A stretch of DNA of 64,000 nucleotides from Sediminibacterium sp. (lineage in GTDB: Bacteria; Bacteroidota; Bacteroidia; Chitinophagales; Chitinophagaceae): contig NZ_JAHVAA010000015.1 in assembly GCF_019264485.1 (NCBI RefSeq), positions 62,001-126,000 on the forward strand, written 5' to 3'. The notes under the pieces are model-generated. The model ran no database searches. It was not told where the DNA came from and saw only the letters and a program-made list of their open reading frames with translations. Both the position numbers and the translations under genes were made by a program. This document shows, piece by piece, positions 18,602-30,700 of the stretch (position 1 is the stretch's first letter; each line of letters opens with the position of its first letter).

Positions 18602-18630
18602 AAAAAAAGGGAGCTACAAAAGCAGCCCCC
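18602..18630 (-). terminator. Intrinsic terminator after the isoaspartyl peptidase gene
   Basis: On the minus strand GGGGGCTGC and GTAGCTCCC pair over 9 bp (two G-U) around a TTTT loop and are followed by seven T. It lies just before the ispD ATG, so it could also act as a leader attenuator of ispD if transcription reads through. Confidence 0.75.
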
Positions 18631-18667
18631 TCCTTTTCTCATGTGTATCAGTTCTAATCAAATATAA

Positions 18668-19618
18668 TTATTTGTAAATAAAAACTCCACTTCTTCCCTT
18701 ACTATTTTTCATACCACGGTACATTCCGGCACTGTTAAAAACCATAGCGGCATTACCTTCTGCATCAACACCAATCATACCACCTTCTCCTTCCAGCTTC
18801 ATGAGTTTATCGTGCACCACTACTTCCATCGCTTCCTGCAAACTCAGTCCTCTGTATTCCATCAGGCAACTCACATCGTAAGCTGCCACGGTTCTGATAA
18901 ACATTTCGCCATGTCCGGTACAACTGATGGCACAGGTTTTATTATTGGCGTAGGTACCACTTCCAATCAGTGGACTATCACCAATACGTCCATATTTCTT
19001 ATTGGTCATTCCGCCAGTAGAGGTTGCACCCGCAATATTTCCTTTTGTATCGCAGGCTACGGCTCCTACCGTACCAAATTTTTTATCCCGCATCAGTTCT
19101 TCCAGGTGATGATTGGTATGATCAAGTGAATAATTATCTGAATCGCGGATGGCTTTCCACTGGTCGTATCTGAACTGGGAGAAAAAGTATTCATCGGGCT
19201 CCAGTTTTATACCCTGTTTAATGGCAAAATCATTGGCCCCTTTACCGCTCAGGAATACATGGTTACTGTTACGCATTACTTCTGTAGCCAGTTCTATCGG
19301 GTTTCTTACATTCCTGATGGCTGCAACAGCACCGGCTGCAAGTGTTGAGCCATCCATAATAGCCGCATCCATTTCCTGTAACCCCTTTTTTGTGAATACT
19401 GAACCACGCCCGGCATTAAAGAGAACATTGTCTTCCAACACAACTATGGCTGCTTTTACCGCATTAACAGCCGTTCCTCCCTGTTCGAGTACTGCATAAC
19501 TTATGTCTAAAGCCTGTTGCAATCCCGTCTGGTATGCCTGCTCAAGTTCCGGGGTCATGTCTTCTTTCAAAATAGTTCCCGCCCCGCCGTGTACCACAAT
19601 GGTGAAATTCTCTGTCAT
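18668..19618 (-). CDS. Isoaspartyl peptidase / L-asparaginase (Ntn hydrolase)
   Basis: A 316-residue plant-type (type III) asparaginase family protein. The self-cleavage site precedes the nucleophile Thr in KKFGTVGAVACD, followed by the substrate segments STGGMTNKKYGRIGDSPLIGSGTY and SCTGHGE. The N-terminal VHGGAGT motif is also conserved. It would hydrolyse isoaspartyl dipeptides and asparagine. It has no signal peptide, so the protein should be cytoplasmic. It stands alone between two transcription units. Confidence 0.92.
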   Translation of the reverse strand: MTENFTIVVHGGAGTILKEDMTPELEQAYQTGLQQALDISYAVLEQGGTAVNAVKAAIVVLEDNVLFNAGRGSVFTKKGLQEMDAAIMDGSTLAAGAVAAIRNVRNPIELATEVMRNSNHVFLSGKGANDFAIKQGIKLEPDEYFFSQFRYDQWKAIRDSDNYSLDHTNHHLEELMRDKKFGTVGAVACDTKGNIAGATSTGGMTNKKYGRIGDSPLIGSGTYANNKTCAISCTGHGEMFIRTVAAYDVSCLMEYRGLSLQEAMEVVVHDKLMKLEGEGGMIGVDAEGNAAMVFNSAGMYRGMKNSKGRSGVFIYK

Positions 19619-19777
19619 AGTTCAATGTTAAAGCACCCGAAATTAGACATTTAGAAAAGGGAGAATATCGAATTGTTTCAAAGAAACGTTAGATATGGTT
19701 TAATGAACGGAGGAAAATGGTGAATAGTGAACAGTAAGTGGTCTGTAAAAAAAACAACTCACTTCTCACCCAACACC

Positions 19778-20767
19778 TCATTCTCCAAGCAGCAGTTCAC
19801 ATTCCTGCAACAGTCTTTCCTTATTAATAGCTGCTGTACCTACTTCTTCGCAAACAAGTCCGCCTGCAATATTGGCCATTTCAGCTGCCAGGTGCATGTC
19901 TTTCGTTACCGCATAACATAATGAAGTAACTGCAATAACCGTATCGCCCGCACCACTTACGTCGGCTATATTGCGAATATGTGTAGGTATAATTCTATGT
20001 GCTGTTTCGTCCTGATAAAATACTCCCTTTTCAGACAGTGTAATCAAAGAAATATGGTGTTGCAAATGCTGTTGTAACGTTTCGTGAATCTGTTTGAGGG
20101 ATGAGAGATCAATAGTATCTGTTAATAAATTTAACCCTTCTTTTACTTCTTTCAGGTTGGGTTTAAATATGGTTACTCCGTGGTAGGCCAGAAAATTTTT
20201 TTTCTTTGGATCAACCGCTGTAATTATATTTTTTGCTTTGCACAGAGCAATCACTTCTTTTATAATCCGTGGTGTGAGTACACCTTTATTATAATCCTCG
20301 AGTATCAGTACCTGTGGCTTTTGTATTTCGATACAAAGCTTTACCTGTTCCAGTAATATGTTTTCTGTTTCCGTATCAATATCAGTGGTAATTTCTGCAT
20401 CAAGACGCATCATTTGCTGATTACGGCTCATGACACGTGTTTTATTTGTGGTTACCCTGTTGGTGGCTTTTTTGATGTATTGTGTATCGATATTTTTCTC
20501 CTGTAATAACTGTATCAGTTGTTCGCCATCAGCATCTGCTCCTATCACAGCGATCATGGTTGTTTTTGCACCCAGCGAAGCTGTATTGAGGGCCACATTG
20601 GCTGCACCACCCACACGCAGTTCTTTTCGTTTCAGTGCCACAACGGGTACAGGTGCTTCGGGTGAGATACGGTCTACCGAACCCCACCAATAGGTATCAA
20701 GCATTACATCACCGAGAATGGCAACACGTGTATTGCTAAAATCTGCAAAAAGCTGTTCAAAGTTCAT
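19778..20767 (-). CDS. D-glycero-beta-D-manno-heptose-7-phosphate kinase (RfaE1/HldE N-terminal type)
   Basis: A 329-residue PfkB-family kinase with LGDVMLDTYWWGSVDRISPEAPVPVV at the start (substrate site) and DVSGAGDTVIAV at the catalytic Asp near the C terminus. This matches the kinase half of HldE, here without the nucleotidyltransferase half. It would act in ADP-heptose synthesis for LPS core. Its ATG shares the A of the permease TGA (TGATG), so translation is probably coupled. The region beyond its stop (19619-19777) carries weak word repeats only. Confidence 0.88.
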   Translation of the reverse strand: MNFEQLFADFSNTRVAILGDVMLDTYWWGSVDRISPEAPVPVVALKRKELRVGGAANVALNTASLGAKTTMIAVIGADADGEQLIQLLQEKNIDTQYIKKATNRVTTNKTRVMSRNQQMMRLDAEITTDIDTETENILLEQVKLCIEIQKPQVLILEDYNKGVLTPRIIKEVIALCKAKNIITAVDPKKKNFLAYHGVTIFKPNLKEVKEGLNLLTDTIDLSSLKQIHETLQQHLQHHISLITLSEKGVFYQDETAHRIIPTHIRNIADVSGAGDTVIAVTSLCYAVTKDMHLAAEMANIAGGLVCEEVGTAAINKERLLQECELLLGE

Positions 20768-22206
20768 CAGGCTTCCTGTTTCTTATTTCGGACTGCAAGA
20801 TAATACAAAGGAATACCAATCAGCGTAATGGCTAGTCCCCAAAGTGAATAAGTAGGCGAAGACCATACCAGGCCCACACAAAACAATGAGGCCAGAATGA
20901 TATAGATGATGGGTAATACCGGATAACCGAATGCTTTGTAAGGTCTGGGCAGATCAGGTTGTTTTTTACGGAGTATAAAAATACCGATGATGGTGAGTAC
21001 GTAGAATATCACTACCACAAAAGATACCATCGTTAACAGGTCGCCATATTTACCACTCAAACACAAGAGTGATGCTACCAGACATTGTATCCATAACGCA
21101 TAGGCCGGAACAGCATTCTTATTGAGTTCTGCTGTCTTTTTAAAGAATAAGCCATCCTGTGCCATGGTATAATATACACGGGCGCCAGCCAGGATAAGAC
21201 CATTGTTGCAACCAAAAGTGGAGATCATGATCATCACGGCAATTACAATGGTGCCTGCGTTACCAAATATCTGGTTGGCAGCAGTTACCGCTACCCTGTC
21301 GTTTTCAGCAAATGCAATAGATTGTAATGGCAATACATGCAGGTACATGAGGTTAGCAGTAATATAAATCAATGTTACAATCAGTGTACCCAGGAAGAGA
21401 CTTAGTCCAATATTACGTTGCGGGTTTTTGATTTCGCCTGCAATAAACGTTACGTTGTTCCAGGAGTCGCTGCTGAAAATAGAGCCTACCATGGCAGCGG
21501 CTACAGCGCCAATTAATACCGCGCCCGATATAGGTTTCCAACCTGTGGCTTGTAAGGCTCCACCTGCATCTTTACTACCCATATCCTGCATGGCCGATAA
21601 TCCTGTTTGCCAATTCTCCGACCAGAAACTTTGTTTAGCCAACAAGAATCCAAATACAATCAATCCGAATAAGGATACCAGTTTGGTGACCGTAAATGTA
21701 CTCTGGATAATCTTACCTCCCTTTACGCCACGGGTATTGGTATAAGTGAGAAAAGCAATCATGGCAATGGCCAGTAACTGGGCCGCCGATATTTTTATAA
21801 AACCCAGATCGGCAATAATATTTTGTTCGCTCACAGAAGGTATCAGGTAAGCGGTAAACCTGCTGAATGCTACACCTACAGCAGCGATGGTAGCTGTTTG
21901 TATTACAGAGAAAAAGCTCCACCCAAATAGAAAGCCCACAAGCGAATTATATGCTTCTTTGAGGTACACATATTGTCCGCCGGCTTTAGGGTACATAGCG
22001 CTCAACTCACCATAACTAACGGCTGCAGTAATCGTCATAAAACCTGTAATCAGCCAAACCAGCACGAGCCATCCGGCACTACCCACATTTCTGGTGATAT
22101 CTGCACTTACAATAAAAATACCCGATCCTATCATACCACCTGCAACAATCATGGTGGCATCAAATAAACTCAGGGTGGGTTTAAACGAAGGGTTCGTATT
22201 ACTCAT
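20767..22206 (-). CDS. APC-family amino-acid permease
   Basis: A 479-residue membrane protein with about 12 hydrophobic helices. The first helix carries MIVAGGMIGSGIFIVS, the unwound substrate-binding motif of APC transporters, and helix 6 carries the NVTFIAGEIKNPQRNI stretch typical of LAT/SteT-like exchangers. It would import or exchange neutral amino acids at the inner membrane. Why it is coupled to a heptose kinase is unclear; the shared TGATG may only reflect packing. Confidence 0.9.
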   Translation of the reverse strand: MSNTNPSFKPTLSLFDATMIVAGGMIGSGIFIVSADITRNVGSAGWLVLVWLITGFMTITAAVSYGELSAMYPKAGGQYVYLKEAYNSLVGFLFGWSFFSVIQTATIAAVGVAFSRFTAYLIPSVSEQNIIADLGFIKISAAQLLAIAMIAFLTYTNTRGVKGGKIIQSTFTVTKLVSLFGLIVFGFLLAKQSFWSENWQTGLSAMQDMGSKDAGGALQATGWKPISGAVLIGAVAAAMVGSIFSSDSWNNVTFIAGEIKNPQRNIGLSLFLGTLIVTLIYITANLMYLHVLPLQSIAFAENDRVAVTAANQIFGNAGTIVIAVMIMISTFGCNNGLILAGARVYYTMAQDGLFFKKTAELNKNAVPAYALWIQCLVASLLCLSGKYGDLLTMVSFVVVIFYVLTIIGIFILRKKQPDLPRPYKAFGYPVLPIIYIILASLFCVGLVWSSPTYSLWGLAITLIGIPLYYLAVRNKKQEA

Positions 22207-22435
22207 ATGGTTGCGTAGTTAGGAGTTCAAGATAAGGAAAAAAAGATTCAGGGAACAAGTGTCAGGCTGCAAGAGATCGTGATGAATTCCGCAACATCAG
22301 GTATTACGGGCAGTGTTAATTTGCAAGGGATCAATTTGGATAAAATCCGTTTAGAAGCGGATAATTTTAGATACTGCCATTCGTTTTCCAACCTACGTTA
22401 AAACCTTTCCTTACAGTACATACTTACCCCACAAA
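22207..22435. other. Intergenic region upstream of the permease, no gene seen
   Basis: About 230 bases between the permease start and the ompH terminator. No open frame with coding character and no clear TAnnTTTG promoter was found. A short direct repeat-like stretch (AAATCCGTTTAGAAGCGGATAATTTTAG, in parts) lies near 22345-22372 and could fold as a small hairpin (ATCCG/CGGAT). Confidence 0.5.
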
Positions 22436-22467
22436 CAAAAAACGCATGAACCAAAGTCCACGCGTTT
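22436..22467 (-). terminator. Candidate terminator after ompH-like gene
   Basis: On the minus strand AAACGC and GCGTTT pair, with weaker inner pairing, and are followed by a T-run. It lies downstream of the ompH-like stop with the AGCTAGCAGC word run (22486-22515) in between. Confidence 0.55.
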
Positions 22468-22485
22468 CAGATATTTCCTCCAAAA

Positions 22486-22515
22486 AGCTAGCAGCTAGTA
22501 GCTAACGGCTAGCAA
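22486..22515. repeat. AGCTAGCAGC word run
   Basis: A one-armed run of AGCTAGCAGCTAGTAGC words immediately beyond the ompH-like stop. It belongs to the same word family as 27675-27780, 41844-42002 and 51924-51988 but lacks a clear second arm here. Confidence 0.65.
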
Positions 22516-22523
22516 CTTTCTTC

Positions 22524-23120
22524 CTACTGCTTCTTCTTATACTTCTCATTCAACCCTTTAATTACATCTGTTGTAATATCATAAGCTGAATCTTTATAGT
22601 AGAATGCCAGCGACTCTGAGTTATTTCCTACAATAAAAGCATATCCTTTTGAGGTATTGTATTCTTTCAGGTAATCACTTATTTTCTGGCGCACATCGAG
22701 CATCTTTTTCATGCTCTCATCCTGCATTTCATTATTCATCATCTGCTCCTTGCTGTTATAGGTTTTCTCCATCTGCATCAGTTCCTGCTGCTTGCTGTTA
22801 ACTTCGGCCTGAGTCATGGTTTGCGCAGAACGCTGCAGGTCCTGGTATTTGGCAGCAAAAGCTTCTTTTAACTGGTTCAGTTGTTTGCCGTTTTCCTGGG
22901 CTTTGGCCTGAATGGAATTACTTACTTCTTTGTAATAAGTAAAATGCGCCTCAATAGAATCAATCTCAAAATATGCGATCTTAAAATTACCCTGTGGTAC
23001 TTCTTTAGTTCCACTTACCACACCTGGCTTACCATTTCCACCCGAAGAAAACTGAAGGTAAAATAACACAGCCACTGCAATCACTAAAGCAATATTTAAC
23101 CCGATCGTAAAATTTTTCAT
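22524..23120 (-). CDS. OmpH/Skp-like periplasmic chaperone
   Basis: A 198-residue protein read from MKNFTIGLNIALVIAVAVLFYL. Two upstream in-frame ATGs (to 23168) add basic residues not expected in the family. An N-terminal membrane anchor or signal (about residues 5-25) is followed by FKIAYFEIDSIE and a long charged coiled coil (about 60-150), then YAFIVGNNSESLAFYYKDSAYDIT, the Skp-type ending. It would hold unfolded outer-membrane proteins in the periplasm. It stands alone between rpoC and the permease. Confidence 0.85.
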   Translation of the reverse strand: MKNFTIGLNIALVIAVAVLFYLQFSSGGNGKPGVVSGTKEVPQGNFKIAYFEIDSIEAHFTYYKEVSNSIQAKAQENGKQLNQLKEAFAAKYQDLQRSAQTMTQAEVNSKQQELMQMEKTYNSKEQMMNNEMQDESMKKMLDVRQKISDYLKEYNTSKGYAFIVGNNSESLAFYYKDSAYDITTDVIKGLNEKYKKKQ

Positions 23121-23324
23121 GTGTCGATTTTTATTGGTTTTAGCCATATGGAATTCGCCTGCAGACAATTAAGTTGGTATCAACAACTGGGCTGGCTTAT
23201 TTCATGAACTGATTTTTAGGTAATAAAATTAAACGCTTTTGTTCCCGTTTTTTTCCGGGATGACAAGATTAACAATAAATATCAGAATACAAAAACCCTG
23301 TATAAGTAACTCAATGGGTACCTG

Positions 23325-23356
23325 AAAAAAAGTAGGAAGTTTTCACTTCCTACTTT
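23325..23356 (-). terminator. Terminator of rpoBC
   Basis: On the minus strand AAAGTAGGAAGT pairs perfectly with ACTTCCTACTTT around a GAAA tetraloop and runs into further T. It is 29 bases beyond the rpoC stop. Confidence 0.9.
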
Positions 23357-23384
23357 AACATTTATATACTTTCCTTTCGGAATC

Positions 23385-26300
23385 TTACTCGTCATCGTCA
23401 AAGCTCATCGCTTCGCGGGTGGTTGCTAGTACCTCGTATTCTTCCTTGCTACCAACGATCATGTTCTCGAACTCTTTCTGTCCTGAACCTGCAGGGATGA
23501 GGTGACCAGTAATCACATTCTCTTTCAGACCCAGCATTGCATCGGTCTTACCCTGTATAGCAGCCTGGCTCAATACCTTGGTTGTTTCCTGGAACGACGC
23601 GGCTGAAATCCAGCTCTGTACGCCCAATGAAGCCTTGGTAATACCCAGTAATACAGGTGTTGCAGTAGCAGGTTTGGCGTCACGTACATCAACAAGTTTC
23701 TTATCGGCTCTGCGGAGGATTGAGTTTTCTTCTCTCAACTCACGCAGGGTGATGATCTGACCCGCTTTCAGCTTAGCGCTTTCACCTGCATCGGTTACTA
23801 CTTTCTTGTCATAGATCCTGTCGTTCTCTTCAATAAAGTCGAAGCGATCTTCCAGGTCCTCCTCCAAAAATTTAGTATCACCTGCATCTACGATTTCTAC
23901 TTTCTTCATCATCTGACGTACAATCACTTCAATGTGTTTGTCGTTGATTTTTACACCCTGTAAACGATATACTTCCTGGATCTCATTCACTACGTACTCC
24001 TGTACGGCGAATGGACCTTTAATAGCAAGGATATCTGCAGGTGCAATTTGTCCGTCAGACATTGGCGTTCCTGCTTTCACAAAGTCGCCATCCTGTACCA
24101 GGATCTGGCGGGTCAATGGAACCAGGTATTTTTTCACCATACCGTCTTTCGATTCTACGATGATTTCTCTGTTACCACGTTTTACGTTACCAAATGCTAC
24201 CACACCATCAATCTCACACACGATTGCAGGATTACCCGGGTTACGTGCTTCAAACAACTCAGTTACACGAGGCAGACCCCCTGTGATATCTCTCAGCTTA
24301 CCGAGGATACGTGGAATCTTCACCATCACCTGTCCGGCTTTCACTTCATCGCCTTCTTCTACAGCAATGTGTGAGCCTACTGGCAGGTTGTATTGTTTGA
24401 TTTCTTTTCCTTCCACGATAATGGTAGGAATCTTGGTTTTGTCTTTGGTTTCAATAACCACTTTTTCGCGGTGACCTGTTTGTTCATCGGCCTCATCGCG
24501 GTAAGTGATACCATCGAGTACATTTTCAAATTTGATGGTACCATTCAGTTCTGCAACGATTACGTTATTGAACGGATCCCATGTACAGATCATATCTCCC
24601 TTTTTCACCTGCTGTCCGTCTTTCACATTCAGCGTTGCACCATAAGGTACGTTATTGGTGATCATAAGACGGTCGTTTTTCACGTCCATGATCCTTACCT
24701 CACCGGTACGACCAATTACGAGTTTCACTTTATCGCCATCATTGTTCAGTGTATCTACAGTACGCAGACCATCGAACTGGATAGTACCGTCGAATTTAGC
24801 AGGCAGACCAGATTCTACTGATGCAGAACCCGCAACACCACCCACGTGGAAGGTACGCAGTGTAAGCTGTGTACCAGGCTCACCGATAGACTGTGCAGCG
24901 ATGATACCTACTGCATCACCTCTCTGCGTGATATAACCTGTTGCCAGGTTTTTACCATAACATTTCACACACACACCACGTTTGCTTTCGCAAGTGAGTA
25001 CAGAGCGGATCTCTACGGTTTCAATACCTGCATCTTCAATGGCTTTTGCATCTTCAGACGATATTTCTTCACCTGCAACAATAATCAGCTCTTCTGTTAC
25101 CGGATGATAGACATTGTGTAATGAAGTACGTCCTTCAATTCTGTCGGCCAGTGGTTCGATCACATCTTCATTATCTTTTAATGCTGTTGTAGCAATACCA
25201 CGTAATGTGCCGCAATCTTCTTCAGAAATTACCACATCCTGTGATACGTCTACCAGACGACGGGTCAGGTAACCGGCATCGGCTGTTTTAAGGGCCGTAT
25301 CTGCCAGACCTTTACGCGCACCGTGGGTAGAGATAAAGTAATCCAATACGTTCAGACCGCTTTTGAAGTTCGACAGGATCGGGTTTTCAATTACCTCACT
25401 TCCTGTACTTCCACTTTTACGGGGTTTCGCCATCAGACCACGAATACCTACCAGCTGTTTTACCTGCGTTTTACTACCACGGGCACCTGAATCGAGCATC
25501 ATGTAAACAGAGTTAAACCCTTGCTTATCATTCTGCATTTCGCGGATCAGGGTTTCTGTGATACGTGTATCCACACGGCTCCAGATATCGATCACCTGAT
25601 TATAACGTTCGTTATTGGTGATCAGACCCATGTTATAGTTTTCCCATACTTCTTCTACTTCTGCTTTTGCATTTTCCAGCAGTTCATTCCTCATATCGGG
25701 AACGATCAGGTCGTTCACGTTGAATGACAAACCACCACGGAAGGCCATACGGAAACCGAGTGTTTTGATATCATCGAGGAACTTGGCCGTCTTAGGCACA
25801 TCAGTAATCTTAATGATATCACCAATGATTTCTCTCAGGCTTTTCTTGGTCAGCAATGCATTGATATAACCCACTTCAACAGGTACATGCTGGTTGAATA
25901 ATACACGACCAACAGTTGTGTCGATCAGTTTTTTTACCAGTTTACCGCTTTCGCGCACATTTACTTTCACTTTAATATTGGCATGCAGATCTATTCGCTG
26001 TTCATTATAAGCGATGATCACTTCATCCATACTATAGAAAGATTTACCCTCTCCTCTTACGATCTCTGTTTCAGTTGTTTTCTTACCCTTGGTGATATAA
26101 TACAGACCCAGTACCATGTCCTGAGAAGGAAGGGTGATAGGTGTACCATTCTGTGGGTTAAGGATATTGTGTGAAGAAAGCATCAGCAACTGTGCTTCCA
26201 GTACTGCGGCATTGCTCAATGGAACGTGTACCGCCATCTGGTCACCATCGAAATCCGCGTTGAACGCTGAAGTAACGAGCGGGTGAAGTTGAATCGCTTT

Positions 26301-27668
26301 ACCTTCTACTAATTTTGGCTGGAAGGCCTGGATCGACAAACGGTGCAGTGTTGGGGCACGGTTTAACAATACAGGGTGTCCTTTCAGGATATTTTCAAGG
26401 ATATCCCAGATTACAGCTTCTTTACGGTCTACCAGTTTCTTGGCCGACTTCACTGTTTTCACGATACCTCTTTCAATCAATTTGCGGATCACAAATGGTT
26501 TGAACAGTTCTGCCGCCATATCTTTTGGCAGACCACATTCATGCATTTTCAGTTCAGGACCTACCACGATAACCGAACGACCAGAATAGTCAACACGCTT
26601 ACCTAAGAGGTTCTGACGGAAACGACCTTGTTTACCTTTCAATACATCTGACAATGATTTCAGCGCACGTCCACCTTCCGCTTTTACCGCATTTGATTTA
26701 CGGCTGTTATCGAAGAGTGAATCGATGGCTTCCTGCAGCATACGTTTTTCGTTACGCAGGATCACTTCCGGTGCTTTAATTTCCAACAATCTTTTCAGAC
26801 GGTTATTACGAATGATCACACGACGGTACAGATCATTCAGATCTGAACTCGCAAAACGACCACCATCCAATGGAACCAACGGACGCAGTTCAGGTGGAAT
26901 AACAGGAATGTATTGCATTACCATCCACTCCGGACGGTTGGTGATTCTTGTGCTTGCATCGCGGAATGATTCCACTACGCTCAGACGCTTTAAAGCATCT
27001 GCTTTACGCTGCTGAGATGTTTCAGTAGCTGCAGCATTACGCAGAGAGAAACTTAACCCATCAAGGTCAATTCTTTCCAGCAATGCATGAACTGCTTCAG
27101 CACCCATTTTAGCGATGAATTTCTGTGGATCATCATCGGGCAGGTACTGGTTATCTTTTGGCAAATTGTCCAGAATATCCAGGTATTCTTCTTCCGTCAG
27201 CAGATCACCCATGTTCAGGTTTTCTTTTACGCCACCCTGAATAACCACAAATCGCTCATAATAGATGATGGTCTCTAATTTCTTAGAACTCATACCTAAG
27301 AGATAACCGATTTTATTAGGTAAACTTTTGAAATACCAGATATGCACTACAGGAACCACCAGTTTGATGTGTCCCATGCGTTCACGACGAACTTTTTTCT
27401 CTGTTACTTCCACACCGCAGCGGTCGCACACGATGCCTTTGTAACGGATACGCTTATACTTACCACAGGCACATTCGTAATCCTTTACTGGACCGAAAAT
27501 CCTTTCGCAGAACAATCCGTCGCGTTCTGGTTTGTAAGTACGGTAGTTAATGGTTTCAGGCTTTAGTACTTCGCCAAAACTTCTTTCCAGGATACTGTCT
27601 GGCGATGCCAGGCTGATCGTAATCTGGGAGAATGTTGGTCTGGGGCGATTGTCTCTTTTAATGGCCAT
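23385..27668 (-). CDS. rpoC: RNA polymerase beta' subunit
   Basis: A 1427-residue subunit, normal for Bacteroidota. The N-terminal zinc site ([20 protein letters not shown]), the catalytic [14 protein letters not shown] loop with three Asp, and the second zinc region ([13 protein letters not shown]) are all seen. It is the largest part of the transcription machine and pairs with RpoB from the gene just upstream. The 118-base spacer to rpoB is almost wholly a word-type inverted repeat, unusual for genes that must be made in equal amounts. Confidence 0.99.
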   Translation of the reverse strand: MAIKRDNRPRPTFSQITISLASPDSILERSFGEVLKPETINYRTYKPERDGLFCERIFGPVKDYECACGKYKRIRYKGIVCDRCGVEVTEKKVRRERMGHIKLVVPVVHIWYFKSLPNKIGYLLGMSSKKLETIIYYERFVVIQGGVKENLNMGDLLTEEEYLDILDNLPKDNQYLPDDDPQKFIAKMGAEAVHALLERIDLDGLSFSLRNAAATETSQQRKADALKRLSVVESFRDASTRITNRPEWMVMQYIPVIPPELRPLVPLDGGRFASSDLNDLYRRVIIRNNRLKRLLEIKAPEVILRNEKRMLQEAIDSLFDNSRKSNAVKAEGGRALKSLSDVLKGKQGRFRQNLLGKRVDYSGRSVIVVGPELKMHECGLPKDMAAELFKPFVIRKLIERGIVKTVKSAKKLVDRKEAVIWDILENILKGHPVLLNRAPTLHRLSIQAFQPKLVEGKAIQLHPLVTSAFNADFDGDQMAVHVPLSNAAVLEAQLLMLSSHNILNPQNGTPITLPSQDMVLGLYYITKGKKTTETEIVRGEGKSFYSMDEVIIAYNEQRIDLHANIKVKVNVRESGKLVKKLIDTTVGRVLFNQHVPVEVGYINALLTKKSLREIIGDIIKITDVPKTAKFLDDIKTLGFRMAFRGGLSFNVNDLIVPDMRNELLENAKAEVEEVWENYNMGLITNNERYNQVIDIWSRVDTRITETLIREMQNDKQGFNSVYMMLDSGARGSKTQVKQLVGIRGLMAKPRKSGSTGSEVIENPILSNFKSGLNVLDYFISTHGARKGLADTALKTADAGYLTRRLVDVSQDVVISEEDCGTLRGIATTALKDNEDVIEPLADRIEGRTSLHNVYHPVTEELIIVAGEEISSEDAKAIEDAGIETVEIRSVLTCESKRGVCVKCYGKNLATGYITQRGDAVGIIAAQSIGEPGTQLTLRTFHVGGVAGSASVESGLPAKFDGTIQFDGLRTVDTLNNDGDKVKLVIGRTGEVRIMDVKNDRLMITNNVPYGATLNVKDGQQVKKGDMICTWDPFNNVIVAELNGTIKFENVLDGITYRDEADEQTGHREKVVIETKDKTKIPTIIVEGKEIKQYNLPVGSHIAVEEGDEVKAGQVMVKIPRILGKLRDITGGLPRVTELFEARNPGNPAIVCEIDGVVAFGNVKRGNREIIVESKDGMVKKYLVPLTRQILVQDGDFVKAGTPMSDGQIAPADILAIKGPFAVQEYVVNEIQEVYRLQGVKINDKHIEVIVRQMMKKVEIVDAGDTKFLEEDLEDRFDFIEENDRIYDKKVVTDAGESAKLKAGQIITLRELREENSILRRADKKLVDVRDAKPATATPVLLGITKASLGVQSWISAASFQETTKVLSQAAIQGKTDAMLGLKENVITGHLIPAGSGQKEFENMIVGSKEEYEVLATTREAMSFDDDE

Positions 27669-27674
27669 ATTTTT

Positions 27675-27780
27675 AAGCTTCTAGCTATTAGCTGCTAGCT
27701 ACTAGCTGTATTTAAATTTTAAAAAAGATTAGTATTCGCAAAAAGCTAGCAGCTAGTAGCCAGAAGCTAGTAGCTGCTAA
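27675..27780. repeat. Word-type inverted repeat filling the rpoB-rpoC spacer
   Basis: The left arm (27675-27707, AGCTTCTAGCTATTAGC...) and right arm (27744-27780, AGCTAGCAGCTAGTAGCC...) are imperfectly complementary over about 30 bases with a 36-base A/T-rich loop. No TAnnTTTG promoter lies between it and rpoC, so transcription from rpoB must pass through it. Confidence 0.85.
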
Positions 27781-27786
27781 TTTCTC

Positions 27787-30700
27787 TTATTCAAATTTCA
27801 AGTCAAGACCCAACCCTCTCAGTTCATGTACGAGTACATTGAACGATTCGGGTACACCTGCGCGCGGGATATTGTCTCCCTTCACGATGGCTTCATAGGT
27901 CTTCGCCCTTCCGATGATATCATCAGACTTCAGCGTCAGCAATTCCTGCAGGATGTTGGCTGCACCATATGCTTCCAGCGCCCAAACCTCCATCTCACCA
28001 AAACGCTGTCCACCAAACTGCGCCTTACCACCCAACGGTTGTTGTGTGATCAGACTGTATGGTCCGATAGAACGTGCGTGCATCTTATCATCAACCATGT
28101 GGTGCAGTTTAATCATATAGATTACACCCACAGTTGCTTTCTGGTGGAAACGTTCTCCGGTTTCACCATCAAACAGATAAGTATGTCCGTTTCTTGGAAT
28201 GCTGGCGTCTTTACAATATTGCTCAATCTCATCAGTGCTTGCACCATCAAAGATTGGCGTTGCAAATTTCACACCCAGACGTTTACCGGTCCATCCTAAG
28301 ATGGTTTCATAAATCTGACCCAGGTTCATCCTTGAAGGTACCCCGAGTGGATTCAGTACGATATCAACCGGTGTACCATCATCCATGAACGGCATATCTT
28401 CTGCACGTACGATTTTCGCAACGATACCTTTGTTACCGTGACGACCCGCCATCTTATCACCCACTTTCAACTTACGTTTTACAGCGAGGTACACTTTGGC
28501 CAGTTTCAATACACCTGCAGGTAACTCATCACCAATTGAAATGTTGAACTTCTCACGCTTGTAACGTCCGAGTTCTTCATTGTAACGGATGCTGTAGTTG
28601 TGCAATAAAGTATTGATCTGATCATCGGTTTTTGTATCACCAGTCCAACCCAATGGATTTACATTCTGGTAATCGATAGTGCTAAGGTTCTTTTGATTGA
28701 ACTTGGCACCTTTACCAATCAGCATTTCACCAAAGTTGTTGCTTACACCTGTAGATGCTTTGTCTTTCAGCAAAGTCTGCAGTTTATCCAGTAACAATTC
28801 TTTGATAGATTCTGTATTCTGCTGGTGTACTTTTTCTACTTTCTCCAACAGCGCTTTCTCACGGATCTTGCCATTCTTATCTTTCTTCGCGCGCTGGAAC
28901 AGTTTCTTATCGATCACCACACCTTCGGTACCATTTGGTGCTTTCAGTGAAGCATCTTTTGCATCACCTGCTTTATCACCAAAGATGGCACGTAAGAGTT
29001 TCTCTTCCGGAGTAGGATCTGATTCACCTTTTGGCGTGATTTTACCGATCAGGATATCACCTTCTTTAATGGTGGCACCAATACGGATAATACCATGCTC
29101 ATCGAGGTCTTTGGTAGCTTCTTCCGATACGTTAGGTATATCTGGCGTCAGCTCTTCCTCACCCAATTTGGTATCACGTACTTCCAGTTCGTATTCATCA
29201 ATGTGGATCGATGTAAACAAATCTTCACGTACTACTTTCTCACTGATTACAATCGCATCTTCAAAGTTGTAACCCTTCCATGGCATGAATGCCACCTGCA
29301 GGTTACGACCCAATGCCAGTTCTCCATCTTTCGTTGCATAACCTTCAGTTAAGAAGTCGCCCTTCTTCACTTTCTGTCCTTTTCTTACGGCAGGACGCAG
29401 GTTGATACAGGTTGCCTGGTTGGTTTTGATGAATTTGGTAAGCTTATATACCTGCAGATCATCATTAAAGCTGATCAGACGATCAATATCGTTTCTGTCG
29501 TAACGAACATGAATTTCGTTTGCATCTACAAACTCCACCACACCATTACCATCAGCATGAATCTGGATACGTGCATCGCGTGCTGCTTTTCCTTCCAGAC
29601 CAGTACCTACGATAGGCACTTCCGGACGGATCAATGGTACAGCCTGACGTTGCATGTTTGATCCCATCAACGCACGGTTGGCATCATCATGTTCGAGGAA
29701 CGGAATCAGGGAAGCACTCAAACCAACAATCTGGTTAGGCGCAACGTCCATATATTCTACATCCTCTTTATCTAAAATCGGGAAGTCGCCCGTTTGACGG
29801 GAAACTACTTTATCTTCTGCAAACTCACCTTTCTCTGTCAGCGGAGAGTTACTCTGCGCAATTCTCGCAGTGTCTTCTTCTTCTGCACTCAGGAATGTGA
29901 GTTCTTTCATGTTTACTTTACCGTTCTCTACTTTACGATAAGGCGTTTCAATAAAGCCCATATCGTTGATAGATGCGTGTACGCAAAGTGTCGAAATCAG
30001 ACCAATGTTTGGTCCTTCCGGTGTTTCAATGGTACACAAACGGCCATAGTGAGAATAGTGTACGTCACGTACCTCGAAACCGGCACGCTCACGACTCAGA
30101 CCGCCTGGTCCGAGTGCTGAAATACGACGTTTGTGTGTAATCTCACTCAATGGATTGGTCTGGTCGAGGAACTGCGACAACTGTGAGGTTCCAAAGAAGG
30201 AATTGATTACAGATGACAGTGTTCTTGCATTGATCAGGTCAACCGGCGTAAATACCTCGTTATCGCGAACGTTCATACGCTCACGGATGGTACGAGCCAT
30301 ACGGGCCAGACCTACACCAAACTGTGCATAGAGCTGCTCTCCTACGGTACGAACACGACGGTTGCTCAGGTGATCGATATCATCAATCTCTGCTTTCGCA
30401 TTGGTTAAGCGAACCAGGTATTTGATGATCTCAATGATATCCTGCTTGGTCAATACTTTTTTCGTCAGCGGATATTCAAGGTTCAGCTTGCGGTTAATTT
30501 TATAACGGCCTACTTCACCCAGGTCATAACGTTTGTCTGAGAAGAACAGTTTGTCGATGATACCACGCGCTGTTTCATTATCAGGCGCATCGGCACCACG
30601 TAACTGGCGATAGATATGTTGTACCGCTTCCAGTTCACTGTTCGAAGTATCTTTATTTAAGGTATTGTATATGATGGCATAATCACCACCCACATCTTCT

